DNA from: Asterias amurensis
Lineage: Eukaryota; Echinodermata; Asteroidea; Forcipulatida; Asteriidae
Length of the DNA: 64,000 nt
NCBI RefSeq assembly: GCF_032118995.1
Contig: NC_092654.1
Coordinates: forward strand, 3,027,904-3,091,903
Direction: 5' to 3'
Part shown: piece by piece, positions 41,646-52,956 of the stretch
Layout of the letters: each line of letters begins with the position of its first letter
How positions within the stretch are numbered: the first letter of the stretch is position 1
Made by a program: the position numbers and the translations under genes
The notes under the pieces: generated by a model
The model's database searches: none
What the model was told of the DNA's origin: nothing
Seen by the model: only the letters and a program-made list of their open reading frames with translations

Positions 41646-41894
41646 AAGTTCTTTATATTATTAAGACTCACAAATTTTGTTGTAACAGCACCTAGTGTCA
41701 AATCCTTTGAGGCAAGCCTAGACAAGATCTGGTCATCCCAACCCTTCAAATATGACATTGACGAACCAACCCCCACATGCATGTGCACAGGCTATGTTAA
41801 CGGGAGGAGGTTGTATGAAGATCTGATGAAGAGGCCAGCAAAGGCCTACAATCAGAAGAGGACCTGTAAGTACCTGTTGATATTAATTTTATAG
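41646..41894 (+). pseudogene. Fragment of LINE-type reverse transcriptase C-terminus
   Basis: An open frame without an early ATG reads VKSFEASLDKIWSSQPFKYD and later NGRRLYEDLMKRPAKAYNQK before a TAG. The pattern F-x3-LD-x-W-x2-Q-x3-YD resembles the region after the RT domain in invertebrate LINE proteins. No RT core, endonuclease or 3' tail is visible, so it is a short remnant. A GTAAGT inside and a TAACAG before it could alternatively mark a host exon; I find that less likely. Confidence 0.4.
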
Positions 41895-44796
41895 CTTTTG
41901 TATGCTTTTCTACCATTGGGTTTCGAATCGGCTGGAATGATGACATAGTCATCATCTGAAAATGTGGGTAGAGAAAAAAAAATGCCCCAATCTTATAGAT
42001 AGGTAAAATTTGTATTTTGTTAGTATGCCGGGAAATATTTTGTTCTCTTCCAAAACGAGTCGTTTTGGGTGATTCATTACTAAATAAACAAACTTCATCG
42101 ATCAGCAACTGTTCGATTGTGTGTGTCTACACAACTTTTTAAAGTAAAATTTGCAAGGACAATAATGAAATATATCCCCACAGTAGTTAGACCACGAGGG
42201 AAAATTAGATTTAGATTGTGATTCTTAACATCAACATGTCCACACTCTATTAAGAGGGTGTGATCAAAATTGTGACAATATTATGTAAAACAAAAACTAC
42301 GAACAAAACTAATACAAAAGTAAGTTAGTTAAATTTATCATTCAAATGTATAGGTCTCATTGAATGCAGACGCCTTCTAAGTTCCCGCTGAAGGCTGCTA
42401 GTGCCGTGACTCATAAATACCTGTATGCATAATGTATGTATGTGGTCTCGCTTATTGGATACGGATTTGAGTGATTGACTCACGCGAGCGCCCTCTGTCG
42501 ACGAATTATCGATCTATTTTGGAAAACCCCACTGATGTTTGATTAATTAATAATTCTCATTGCATAAGATCCATAGGCTAAGTAGGGGCCTACCGGAACG
42601 CACTTTAAGTTAATTGGATGATCTGTGACTAGGAAATTAACGATTTAACGTTATAGGGCCCTAAATGAAGTGATTACATGAATATTAATAGCCGCTACAA
42701 TCTTTGTTTTTGTCTCTCCAAAAGAACTATCATAGATCGATCAATCCGAATAAGACTCATAGGCATTTTTGGCAATCTTCAATGATGAGTTTTTATTTAT
42801 TTCAGATATTATAAGTTTATAAACCAACAGATCAATCACATACACCCATATAATAGTTTGTATCAGATGGTCAGATAAACAACGTCTTCGTAAATTAGTG
42901 TAATACTTGGATGGAATAATAATTAATAAGAGATTAAACAGCATACATCTGCATCGATTTTTCCTTGAAACCTCTAGAATGATCCACTGGTTTTTTTTTG
43001 ACCGAGTTCTCTTTTGACCGAGGCCTGATGTTTCGACACTATTAGTGTCTTTAAGCAGTTTATCGTTCGAGAAAGCCTCTCACTGGGGTAGAGACGTCAG
43101 GACACTATACTTTTTTGTTTGCAATAATTTTATACAGATCGTTTTTTGCTGGTAAGTAGTTTGTACAGCTAATGGGTTTCTACCGTTTTTCATAAGTTCT
43201 ATGTAATAAAAATCACGCTTCTGAGTTACCTGACTTTAAATTCATAACGATTTATTAGACGCATGTAGGCCCTCCATGACATGTTTTGCCCAACTCGAAA
43301 AAAAGCTGTTTTAGCAGCGGGACGAAAGTGTAAACAAAAAAAACAAGTACATGTATAGGACATCTTATAATCAAAACCGTAGGCTATGCCTTTGAAACGT
43401 TGAAGTGAAAAAGGGCGCTCTCGAAATGATCTCATGTTTTTCGAGTTGGTCCTTTATGCCAAGCAGGAAGGGCTGCGAATTGACATCCGATACCCAAATG
43501 TGTGATGAGTTGCGTTGCAGTAGTTCATGAAACCTGCATTATACGGTTGACATTCAATAATGACTCAACATTGAACTCCAATAATGGGTCTTACATATGG
43601 CAAAATGATGGATGACGTAAGCGTGATCCAACCAATCAAACGAAACGGATCTATGAACTCACGTTTTATTATCACACACAAATCATGCATTCAACAAAAA
43701 GGCCTAGATCTCAAATTAATAATTTACGACTAAAGCGTGTGATATTAGCTTAATTCATGAATCATTGGGATCATGAATTTTCTGATGACGGATGATTTTA
43801 ACTTTAAGATCACTCAAACCATGGCCTGCCAAAGGTAGCCACTCAGGGAAAACAAAATTCAGTTGTTTCTTCGCCGAAACAATTTTTGTAAAAAATCTAG
43901 CACATGACGGTAACAGTAATGTGTCCATCAGACCTTCCTTGCTCTATGTTCAGACTTATTGATAACACGTAGAGTAAGCCAATGCTTGTGTGTTTCTATA
44001 GACACAATGTATACATGGATGCCTGGTCGGCAGCCTAGGTGCCCCTTTAAATGCTTATAAAAGACTTCAATATTGTACAATGTCATGTGCAAAACGAAAA
44101 TGGCCTTGCCCTCTCAAAGTTGAAAGTCCATGGATTATAAAGTAGCTTCTCGTTACACAACTCTTGCCAGAGTTCTAAATAGTAGTTCAAAACCAGGTCG
44201 GCCTACTGCGGATGTATTCTTCTATAATTAATGTCTATCTAACATGATTAGTATTCTGTGATCTGTTTTACACTTTTTTCAAATCTTAATTGGTATACCT
44301 CTATAGCCTAAAACGCAAAACAGAGAAATACATGGTCTTGTATGACGAAAAGTACACTGAAATAATCCCATGACACAATCACGATCTACATATCAGTTGA
44401 TGCCTGACTGACTCAATAGTGGCCTTAAAGGTTTATGGTTCACAGATTTTGCATTGAACGATTATGATGAAATAATGCACCCCGACTCCTTGCATAAAAC
44501 AATAAACACCAAGCCTTAGAACATTAGGTGACCATAAAGTAGATATTGCAATGCATTTCAAGTCAACATCTTCAACATTGTCGAGAAGATATCGCCATGT
44601 TTATAAATCTACCTAATCAGTTTTGGTCTCAAAACATGATTTGACCGAAAATCACAAAGATATTCGTTTACTTAGTTGCTTCCCATTCAAGCAAACCACA
44701 CGTGGTCTGAACTTTTAGCCCGCGCCCGAAACTCAAAATAAAGGAATGCACCTCTGGGCACCTTCGATTTCGCTCAGACACCCACAGCGGGCCGGG

Positions 44797-44804
44797 TATA
44801 AAAG
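44797..44804 (+). promoter_or_regulatory. Candidate TATA box
   Basis: GGGTATAAAAGGG in a locally GC-rich setting (CACAGCGGGCCGGG upstream), unlike the surrounding AT-rich DNA. If used, transcription would start near 44830 on the plus strand. No downstream coding exon is recognised. Confidence 0.35.
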
Positions 44805-46494
44805 GGAATGTCAGGATACCAGCTATAGGCCTTCAACTTGAAACATCGGCGAGGTCCGCTGTCACCTTCTTATTATTTTGCTAGGCGATTTCTTTGACAA
44901 CAAAAGTATAAAACAGAATACCAGACTGGTCTAACTATAAAAATTATAATACAACTGGACGGCTACCTTGGGGTTGGACCTAGACTTACCCCATTAAACT
45001 ATAGTGATGCTCGTAACACATCGGGCACGAAAGTTTTCTAATAACACACCAAAGCATACATGTGTGGGAAAATCATTCACACATCTAATTAGTCCCCCCC
45101 CCCCTCCCAATTAAAAATATACTCTCACATTGTTCTCCACATCTGATGAACCTTTATGACAATAGTCACACCATACTGTCAGTAGGACACTTGGCATCAC
45201 CAGGGCATTGCAAATGCCCTTTTCGAATCCACGGCTACGGCTTTGGATTTGGCTTCAGGCTCCGTTCTTTTGTCTGAAGCCCTGAGCACGTACACAAAGG
45301 ACGCGCAATAATTGTCGAAACAATGCGAGCACCAAGCTAGCCTTAGCCGAATCTGGAGCAGAAGCCGTGGTTTCGAAAAGGTCCTTAGTTTCCATGAAGA
45401 TACATAGGAAAGGTTTACACTGTTGTCAGCCCTCTGCCCCACCCACTCATCAAACAAGTTTGCTGGACAGGCATTTTCTGCTATATGGCTTTATGAACTT
45501 GGGCCAGTGTGGACGGTAAAACAAAATAATTAATATTTGTGTGGAGGTTCTTTCACAAAGTCATGCCCCGCACGGTTTGAAAGTCAATACATATTTTGCC
45601 ACTCTAATTTAACACAAACTCGTCATAATTAAAATAAGGTAGAAAAGGTACCACAACAATATTACACAGTCGATTAAAAAATATCATAGAATATTATTAT
45701 ATTATTATTATAATATAAGTACTATATCCATTTTATAGTTTGGCAAATATAACTTGTGAAAGATTGCCGAAGGATGGTTAATTACAACCTACCCGTTGCA
45801 TTTCACCGATACATCAATTATCATTTCTCACCCTGCAACAGTTCTTAAAGAGAACGAAAGAATAATAGTTGGCATATTTACTCTTATGGAAAGTTCTTTT
45901 AAAATTTATAATCACCAAACGGTTTGTTAAAATAATATTTGCATTACAACGACTCAATAAAAAGTTCATGACATGTCTACAGGACGTGTCACACAGGTCA
46001 ATTTTTACAAGCAACTTGAAGGTCACTGTAAGATTTTGTACCCCGGGTTGGCCTGAACATCTGACGTCACACTTAAAGCTCGTGAATAACGGGTGCGTTC
46101 GTTTAGCTTCCCTGGGTCGACCCGGTCTGCCCCGGTACGTTCGAATAGCTTTGACGGGGCTCACCCGGGTCAGCCCCCATCTGTCCCCCCATATTGGGAA
46201 CTATAGTACAAACTACTTCTGATATATAGCGCCCTCTTTTGAATCATCCTCCTACAGCCCACGTTAGTTTTCCATGAGGGGGCCGAATCTAAAATAATGG
46301 ATTGGCTTGCTGGAGATGTAACCTCGTGTGACACGGCCTTTTGTACAAATAAACTTAGCCGAACACCATGCGTTGGTCTACCTATTTTCTTTTAGTGACG
46401 TCTCAACAAGCAGTCTACAAATATTGCTGGTTTTCTTGAATTGCATCTTAGTTACTGCTAATTGGTCTATACAAATAGGTGACACTACGTAATG

Positions 46495-46860
46495 TTAGAC
46501 AAGATGGCCAGATGAGTTTCGTCTCTCCACGCACGGCGAGATATCGAAGGCAACCTCCCCTCCGTCGGATTGGCTGGGTTCCTGGGAGAAGCTGACACAC
46601 TCCATGCTGCTCCCACTCTCGGCTCGCCTCTCGCATGAACTCCTAAACGCCCCTACGTCAGTGGTCTCGTGACCGTAGGTAAGGGAGCCCTCAAGCGTCC
46701 CGTTTACTTCGTTATCGCCGACTGTGGAAAGTGGTCGCATCACGGACGAAGATCGCGAACTGGCCCTCTGGAGACAACTTGCCGATAAGGGACGTGTTTT
46801 CCTGCCTGAGGCCGATGATGGCGTTCGAATTTCCTCTTCCAGAGAGTCGATTTCTTCATC
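46495..46860 (-). CDS. WS/DGAT-like coding exon 4 with stop
   Basis: Residues 614-734: DEEIDSLEEE, then Ser/Arg-rich and polar sequence ending RRNSSGHLV and TAA. Acceptor GTTTCCAG joins the acidic end of exon 3 in phase 0. The tail has no recognised domain and is predicted to be disordered and cytosolic. Confidence 0.8.
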   Translation of the reverse strand, partial: DEEIDSLEEEIRTPSSASGRKTRPLSASCLQRASSRSSSVMRPLSTVGDNEVNGTLEGSLTYGHETTDVGAFRSSCERRAESGSSMECVSFSQEPSQSDGGEVAFDISPCVERRNSSGHLV

Positions 46861-49800
46861 CTGGAAACATTTGTGAAATATTAATTGAGCGGTTAAAAGC
46901 TAATATCTTTACACAGGCTCTGATTCAGCCATAGCCTTGGGGTGTATGTGTGTGTGTGTGTGGGGGGGGGGGGGGGATGGGGTCCTCTTTAGTGTTGGCA
47001 TAGACCCAGGTACTGTGACTGGAAATTACATCACCTCCGAGCATAGAGCAGGGAAGCAAGTTTGTTTGTGAACATACAAAGAACAGTCCAACGTGTTTGC
47101 TCACGAGATCGGCTGCAACTGGTGATCAAATTACTAATTGCCTTGATGGCATATTTTATTTAACAAAAATGCACATTTTTAGGGAACACATTCAAATCGG
47201 AAATAACTAGTCATAACTGACTATCCATTTATCCATATTCTGCAAAAATTGGGGTGTTAAAATTGACACCATGTGTGTTGTCATTTAGAAAACCAAGAGA
47301 GAATTAAATAACACCAATGTAACTGTGTTGGCAGAAATAAGTTTTATTTACCCAGGCATAATATGTTGTAAACTTGGATTCCCTTTGGTATCCATAAACA
47401 CACTAAATTTAACAATCTTAAGGTCATAAACACGTTGAATAGGGGCTTTTGAAATGTTTTTGAAACATGTCAGATTTGTGGAGCAGGGGTGTTGCCCAAG
47501 CAATGGTGAAATGTATTGTCTTGTACCTCGTCTTCATCCTCGTCCAATGCGCGGCGTCTGTATTCTCCAGGTATCCGGCGGTGAGCAAGGAGGCTGACCA
47601 GAGTCTCGATCTGAAATACAAAAAGACAGACAGACAGACAGACAGAGGTCAATAATGTTTATTGGAAATAAAATAACTGGATTGGCACCAAAAATAGGAT
47701 TCATGTAAGACGAAGAACGTTCATTTTTAGATGAGGGAGGAACACACCAACTTTAATGGGTAAGGCCTACGCAGTCAGGTAGAGACTTAGAACCCAATAT
47801 GCCACTACGACCTCCAGTCTTAGGTGGGATGTGAACCACTGTCAGAGAGAGGTGGAGGAAGGGGAAGAAAACTAACCTAATCCCCAATGCAAAAACGACA
47901 TATCAGGGCTTCAAGCTCTATTCCTACTCTTTACCGCAACTAACCTCTCGGTAACCATTGAGGGCGGGCATCTACACATACTGTATTCTACTCTACCCGG
48001 TTTCACCACTCGGTGGCTTTTCTTAAAAAATCTCGTTGTCTAACTGAAAAGGTTAACGAGCATCATCAATTGAGCATCACACCATTAAAATTAGATGATT
48101 TAGAAGAAGAAGAAAAAGATGCCATACCTGATTTTTAAACTCGTCCGCAATCGGCTGTGGATCCGGCACAATTCCACAATCGGCAACAATAGCTACCCTC
48201 ATCTGATCTGCATACGTCAGAATAGATATACTAATAGGAATATCATCGACAGGCGACATCCAGAACAACAACATCTTAATATGGTTCCCGCCAAAAGTTA
48301 ACAGTTCATCACCGAGAGCTAAATTGGTTAAAGTGCAGCTACTCCCTCCGAAGAATGACGAGAGTATCCCGCTAGCGATGGACTCAGGGAATGTTGTCAT
48401 GACAGCTTTCGTCGTACCGTAGAACACCACGTGCTCAGCTGAGAGTTTGAGTTCGTCCATGCACCGTTTGGTGTCCCATAACCTAGGGATAGCCCCTTCT
48501 GTCTGAGTTGGTAGTTTCAGGTTGGAGAGAGTGAAGCGGTTCCCCATTGGGCTTACTCCACGCGGAGAGTCCGAGCCTCTGAAATCCACAGCTATATTCG
48601 AATGGATCTGTTTCGGGTTGTGTATGCCTGATGCTTGGAGGTACAGTCTCAGGCTACCTACCACTGCTGATAATGCTACGTCATTGACAGTGCATCTGGT
48701 CACCATTTTTACACGATAGACCGATGGGAGGTGTATTGCATCGGACCAAGCAACCCTTTTCTGTCCTGTCATTCGTCGCTCACTGAATAGACTAAAATCA
48801 TCGCTGCAGCAAAAGACTTGCTTTAATAGTACAAGGGGCCCGACTATGAGGGCTCTTATTGCATTGAACGCCATTGCACGTTTCCCAAAGCGAGTCTTTC
48901 GTGGTGTACCGGGTGGCACCTTGGTGTGGTTATCGGCCAGTGCTTTGTGTAACAATTCGTTCAAATTGACCCCGTCTGACATGCACGCATGGATACGAAA
49001 TAGTAACAGCGTGTCTGGCTGTTCGACTCCCAGCTGCAGAACATGCATCTCCCACAAGGGCCTGTCATGCGTCAACCCGATGCACGCCAGTTTAGAGATG
49101 TAGCTCACCACGTCACTTTTAGTTCTGAAAGACTCGGTAACTTTAACTATGTGATTATCAATGTTAAACTCGTCATCGTTGCTCCACTGGTAGCCGCACA
49201 TGACAGGGACGACGCGCTGGGTGAACCGTGCGTAGAGTTTAGTCCCACGTTTGTTCTCGGCGGATACCACCCTAGCCAGCAGCAAATCTCGTACCCTTGT
49301 CACCTCAATGTTCCCATCGAGATGAAGTAAGCTATGGTTCACTGCTTGGTTCAGTTCCGTTTCGTTCAACCAAAACCTATCTATGGCAGATAGTAAATTT
49401 GGACATCGTAGGCAGGAACATCGCCGACACGAAACAAGTCTACGTGTGATATACGCTACAGGTACGACTATGAGAGTTACGGTTAAAACTGGAATGCAGG
49501 TTATTAAAGCTAGTACAACGAATAGGAGTGTCCCAAGGAGAGGGAGGATCAAGCTCTGATCTGCCGGATGCTTGAGTCTCTTCATGTGCTTGACCCCATT
49601 GGCTAAGCTGGCTTTATGGCGGGAATTGGTTGCCTTTTGACCGCTTGGGGGCGTCTCCTGTTTGCCTCTTCCGGGTGACATGCTGAGTAGACCTGGTTCG
49701 GCATCGTCAATGGTTACATGCAGTGATTCGACGCTACCGATCTTTGGACTTGGAATGGAGCGGTTGGATTTGGAGCCAGTGTTGCAGGGGGACTGTTTCT

Positions 49801-50464
49801 TCGTTCCTGCTGTGCAAACATAAAATTAAAATAAACATCTGAGAAATGTGTAATCACAATCTTTGAAGGTCAAAAGCCTGGGCCTCTGGTTTCAAAAAAA
49901 GTACTTGTACCTAACACACGTGTACAAATAAAAACCCAGATTCCGTGTTATAAGTTGAGTTAAACCAAACACTCTGTCACACTTTGTCTTCCCGAGTAAG
50001 ACTCGACCCGAATTCTGCGTCACAGTGAGTCCTGGCCCATTTCTGGCTCAGGCTGACCCCAGAACTGGTTAAAACGATTTTTTTTTACAACGACTCTATT
50101 CGTCTGTTTTACTCAGTTTTATACTGACCCAGGGGTGCAGAAGATTGCACTGCATGGTTCCCTGCTTATGCAGGACCCCGGGTCAATTCTGCCCGGGAGT
50201 TTTGGAGGACTGAAACATGTTTGAGGTGAGAGATGGTAAGAGAGACTTTTTGGACCTGGTGGCAGCAAGCTTACCAGGTAAATCCATTATTCTTGGAAAT
50301 GTGAGCTCGCTCACAACAACGCAAGCAACGGTAATAATTACCTGTCTGCCGCCACCTAGTGTTTGAAAGTCTCCATTTGGCTTCCTACCTTCGCATGCGA
50401 TTTGCGACAGTCGTCTCTCGGCCCAAGGTGACGACGGTTCAACATTGGGAACCTGACTACTCAT
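46495..50464 (-). CDS. Wax ester synthase/DGAT-like membrane protein, 4 coding exons (734 aa)
   Basis: Member of the WS/DGAT (WSD1-type) acyltransferase family, which esterifies fatty alcohols or diacylglycerol at the ER. Residues 1-110 are polar. About 111-148 are strongly hydrophobic (one or two membrane segments), followed by the Cys-rich CRRCSCLRC, a plausible palmitoylation site. The acyltransferase domain follows: AIDRFWLNETE, DRPLWEMHVLQLG, HACMSDG at 298-304, NDVALSAVVGSLRLYL at about 400, MGNRF at 446, and a WS/DGAT C-terminal domain through GIVPDPQPIADEF near 585. The last 121 residues are acidic/Ser-rich and unlike the family. The active-site motif should read HHxxxDG; the second, catalytic His is Ala299, so classical activity is doubtful. 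Start: ATG at 50464 with an in-frame TGA just upstream. An acceptor near 50519 implies an upstream 5' UTR exon. Confidence 0.88.
46942..46976 (+). repeat. (GT)n followed by poly-G
   Basis: About ten GT units then about 15 G, just upstream of the WS/DGAT-like exon 4 acceptor (in the preceding intron on the minus strand). Confidence 0.92.
47527..47610 (-). CDS. WS/DGAT-like coding exon 3
   Basis: Residues 586-613: IETLVSLLAHRR ... ALDEDEDE, completing the C-terminal helix. Phase 0 on both sides. Acceptor TATTTCAG preceded by a (CTGT)n microsatellite that acts as pyrimidine tract; donor GTACAA. Confidence 0.82.
47625..47645 (+). repeat. (GACA)n microsatellite at a splice acceptor
   Basis: On the minus strand it reads (TCTG)n and ends 15 bp before the exon 3 acceptor of the acyltransferase gene, so it supplies the polypyrimidine tract. 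Confidence 0.9.
48128..49806 (-). CDS. WS/DGAT-like coding exon 2 (main domain)
   Basis: Residues 26-585: membrane segments, acyltransferase domain and C-terminal domain. The reading frame is open upstream of Met68 and joins exon 1 in phase. The acceptor is a tandem CAGCAG; using the upstream AG moves the start to 49809 and adds one Ala. Donor GTATGG after FKNQ; reading through it gives only an intronic tail. Confidence 0.9.
50258..50356. mobile_element. 99-bp fold-back element, TIR GGTGGCAGC
   Basis: GGTGGCAGCAAGCTTACC at the left pairs imperfectly with the reverse complement at the right (GGTAATAATTACCTGTCTGC then CGCCACC). Same family as 19868-19975. In the first coding intron of the acyltransferase gene. 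Confidence 0.75.
50389..50464 (-). CDS. WS/DGAT-like coding exon 1
   Basis: Residues 1-26 (MSSQVPNVEPSSPW ...), polar, ending one base into codon 26 before donor GTAGGA. A TGA lies two codons before the ATG, fixing the start. Confidence 0.8.
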
Positions 50465-50670
50465 GATGCCTCAATGATGTGACGATGTGCCCATGAGAAT
50501 GAAGTCCATTCTCGACCTAATGAAAAACAAGCAGCAAAACAAACCATTCATTAGTGATGTATGTTGAAGCTGATCATCATTACAGGTTTGACAGGAGATA
50601 GTGTCCCATTAGTGTCAGTTTCTCGAGTTCTATGAAATAGGGTTCGAACTGCTCCTAGCTACCGGGCAAG

Positions 50671-50740
50671 TTTCATGGTCTAATGGCAAAGGTCGTAGGT
50701 TCGAATCCCAACGAGTAATGTGACAATGCTTAACACACCT
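50671..50740 (+). repeat. tRNA-like SINE fragment
   Basis: A box-like TGGTCTAATGGC and B box GGTTCGAATCCC at SINE-like spacing. The body after it is short. An inverted relative with GGGTTCGAATTCCCC is near 37560-37620. Confidence 0.5.
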
Positions 50741-51643
50741 CCGTTAATGGGTAAACATACTCATAACTTTCGTAAACAGACAAGTTAGAACGAACAATTC
50801 GCATGTTAGAATACCCTACCAAAAGTGAACGTAAATAGAACCACAAAGTTTTACATTCCAATACTATTTGCTCACTAAGTGACGATTAAAACTGTAAAAC
50901 TTCAATTATGCTAATAGTACAAAAGATGTCATGGAACAATAGAAGTAGGCCCATCTTTAGTTTGGGTAAAAAACAAATAATATTCTTAAGAAGCAAGTTA
51001 TTAAGACGAAAAAATCGCATGTTTAATTACCCCACAAACGTGAAAGTCAAATGAATTTTACATTTCAATAGTTTCGCTCAACAACTATTGATAACAACTG
51101 CAGCACTTCAATTATGTTAATTTGTTGAGAAATGTCATAGCATAGTCAAAGAAGTAGGCCCTTCTTTGGTTTGGATGCAGTTCTTTAATTAATTTGACAT
51201 TTTCAAAGACGCAACTCCCTTAAGTCCACATTTCCCGACAGAATTGGCAAAGCTTGTTTTGTGAAAGCCCCAACTTCCTGCTCTCACCATAATAAAGAAA
51301 TAATATTTCCGCAGGCACAGTTCCTTTGCATTGTGTTTCAAACCGTGATTCAAATAAAGGTTTGTGAGCGCCAAGCATAATTTGCGTGTAATTGGCTGCC
51401 GTGAACAAAAACGTTCATCTAGTCCAGTGAGGTAAGATTGTTCAGTCACTGTATGCAACACACGTACACGTCGGCGCTAACCGAATTACTGCGGACGTCC
51501 GTTTGGAGAGAACTGACCGAAGTTTTTGAAGAAATCTAAAATTGTATTGAATTGCAAGCTTGAGGCGAAGCGTAACCGGTCGTCTTGAAATTGTATTCGC
51601 ATGTGGTTGCAGATATCTTAAATATCAATGTTGTTTAGTTTAA

Positions 51644-52021
51644 AGGCAGTGGACACTATTGGTAATTACTCAAAATAATTATTAGCATAAAACCTCACTT
51701 GGTAACAAGTAATGGGGAGAGGTTGATAGTATAAATCATTGTGAGAAACGACTCCCTCTGAAGTGACGTAGTTTTCGAGAAAGAAGTAATTTTCCACGAA
51801 TTTGATTTCGAGACCTCAAGTTTAGAACTTGAGGTCTCGAAATCAACCATCTAAACGCACACAACTTCGTGTGACAAGGGTGTTTTTTCTTTCATTATTA
51901 TCTCGCAACTTCGACGACCAACTGAGCTCAAATTTTCACAGGTTTGTTATTTCATGCATATGTTGACATACACCAAGTGAGAAGACTGGTCTTTGACAAT
52001 TACCATTAGTGTCCACTGTCG
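51644..52021 (+). mobile_element. TTAA-family-1 MITE, copy G
   Basis: Full-length with a perfect central palindrome at 51804-51844: arms GATTTCGAGACCTCAAGTT and its reverse complement around a 3-nt loop. TTAA on both sides. Confidence 0.93.
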
Positions 52022-52606
52022 TTAATGGCAAAGTGAACATTCCTTGGACCGGTTCGTTTGTTATAATTTTAGATAAAATAAATGTAGATGTATACAATAA
52101 AACTATACGTGTGAAAATGTCATGTGAAAAGGTGGTCCCTTTTGTGAGAATTGCCGAAAACTTGGAGCGAAATATGTATGTCCACAGGAAGAGTATAGTC
52201 CCTAATAGGACTACACGATTTTGGTAACGTTTCTGACAGCACGTTTCTCAAATTCAAATTGTGGGCACAATTACAACGGCTGTACAGTTGCCGTTTGACC
52301 ATCATACAGTATTTGTTGGGGGGGGGGGGGGGGGGTGCCAAACGCGGGGGTGCTGATGATCTATAATAATACAACATGAATGTGCCCTATTACATCAGCC
52401 GTTTGACCACCATCACAGTACACGGAGTGAGTGTATCTCAGCAACTGTAAAGCATCCGTGAAGAAAATTTTGACAGCTAACATAGTTATCCACTATAACC
52501 ATCAATCTATTTATTCGACTTTTACTGGAACTAACCCAAAGGGCATGGATCCGTCCATGTAGTGTTAGATTCCCGTCTTGTTTGCAACCTTAGCAACTAA
52601 ACTTAA

Positions 52607-52956
52607 AGGCACTGGACCCAATGGTAGTTACTCAAAATAGTTGTTAACATAAAAGCTTGTTACGAGCAATGGTGAACTGTTGATAGTAAAAAAAAAAATT
52701 AAAAAAGAGAGAGACAGAAGTATCTTACTAAATTTTTTAATTGAATTCGTAGCCTCAACTGGGGTCTCGATTTCAAGGCATCTAGAAGCACACAACTTGT
52801 GCGAAAATGATGCTTTTTTTCTTCCATTATTTTTCCGCAACATCGACAACAAATTGAGTTCAAATTTTCATAAGTTTGTTAATTCATGCATAATGTTGAG
52901 ACACACCAAGTGAGAGAAGACGGGTCTTTGACAACTGCCAAATGTGTCCAGTGTCT
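52607..52956 (+). mobile_element. TTAA-family-1 MITE, copy J (diverged)
   Basis: AGGCACTGGACCCAATGGTA to GTGTCCAGTGTCT between TTAA sites. The interior is heavily diverged and the palindrome is half lost, indicating an older insertion. Confidence 0.85.

Larger units (their letters stand above)
41163..46494. other. TUB 5' region and spacer before WS/DGAT-like 3' end
   Basis: The first few hundred bases are repeat-poor and probably hold the TUB promoter and 5' UTR; I see no clear TATA box there. The rest has the LINE fragment at 41646, a hammerhead-like motif at 43022, a TATA-type promoter candidate at 44797 and a G/C-rich repeated block at 46085-46200. No host exon supported. Confidence 0.6.

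Noticed and set aside
45197..45457. 86-codon minus-strand open frame
   Set aside because: No domain resemblance and no splice signals linking it to the acyltransferase gene, whose stop lies at 46495.
46085..46200. CpG-island promoter from the GC-rich CCCGGGTC/GTCGACCC block
   Set aside because: The GTGCGTTCG(T)TTAGCT and GTACGTTCGAATAGCT words recur in opposite arms, which looks like a small dispersed repeat. No transcript start or exon can be tied to it.
48846..49330. Plus-strand open frames of 85 and 95 codons
   Set aside because: They are antisense shadows of the acyltransferase exon, with no family features.
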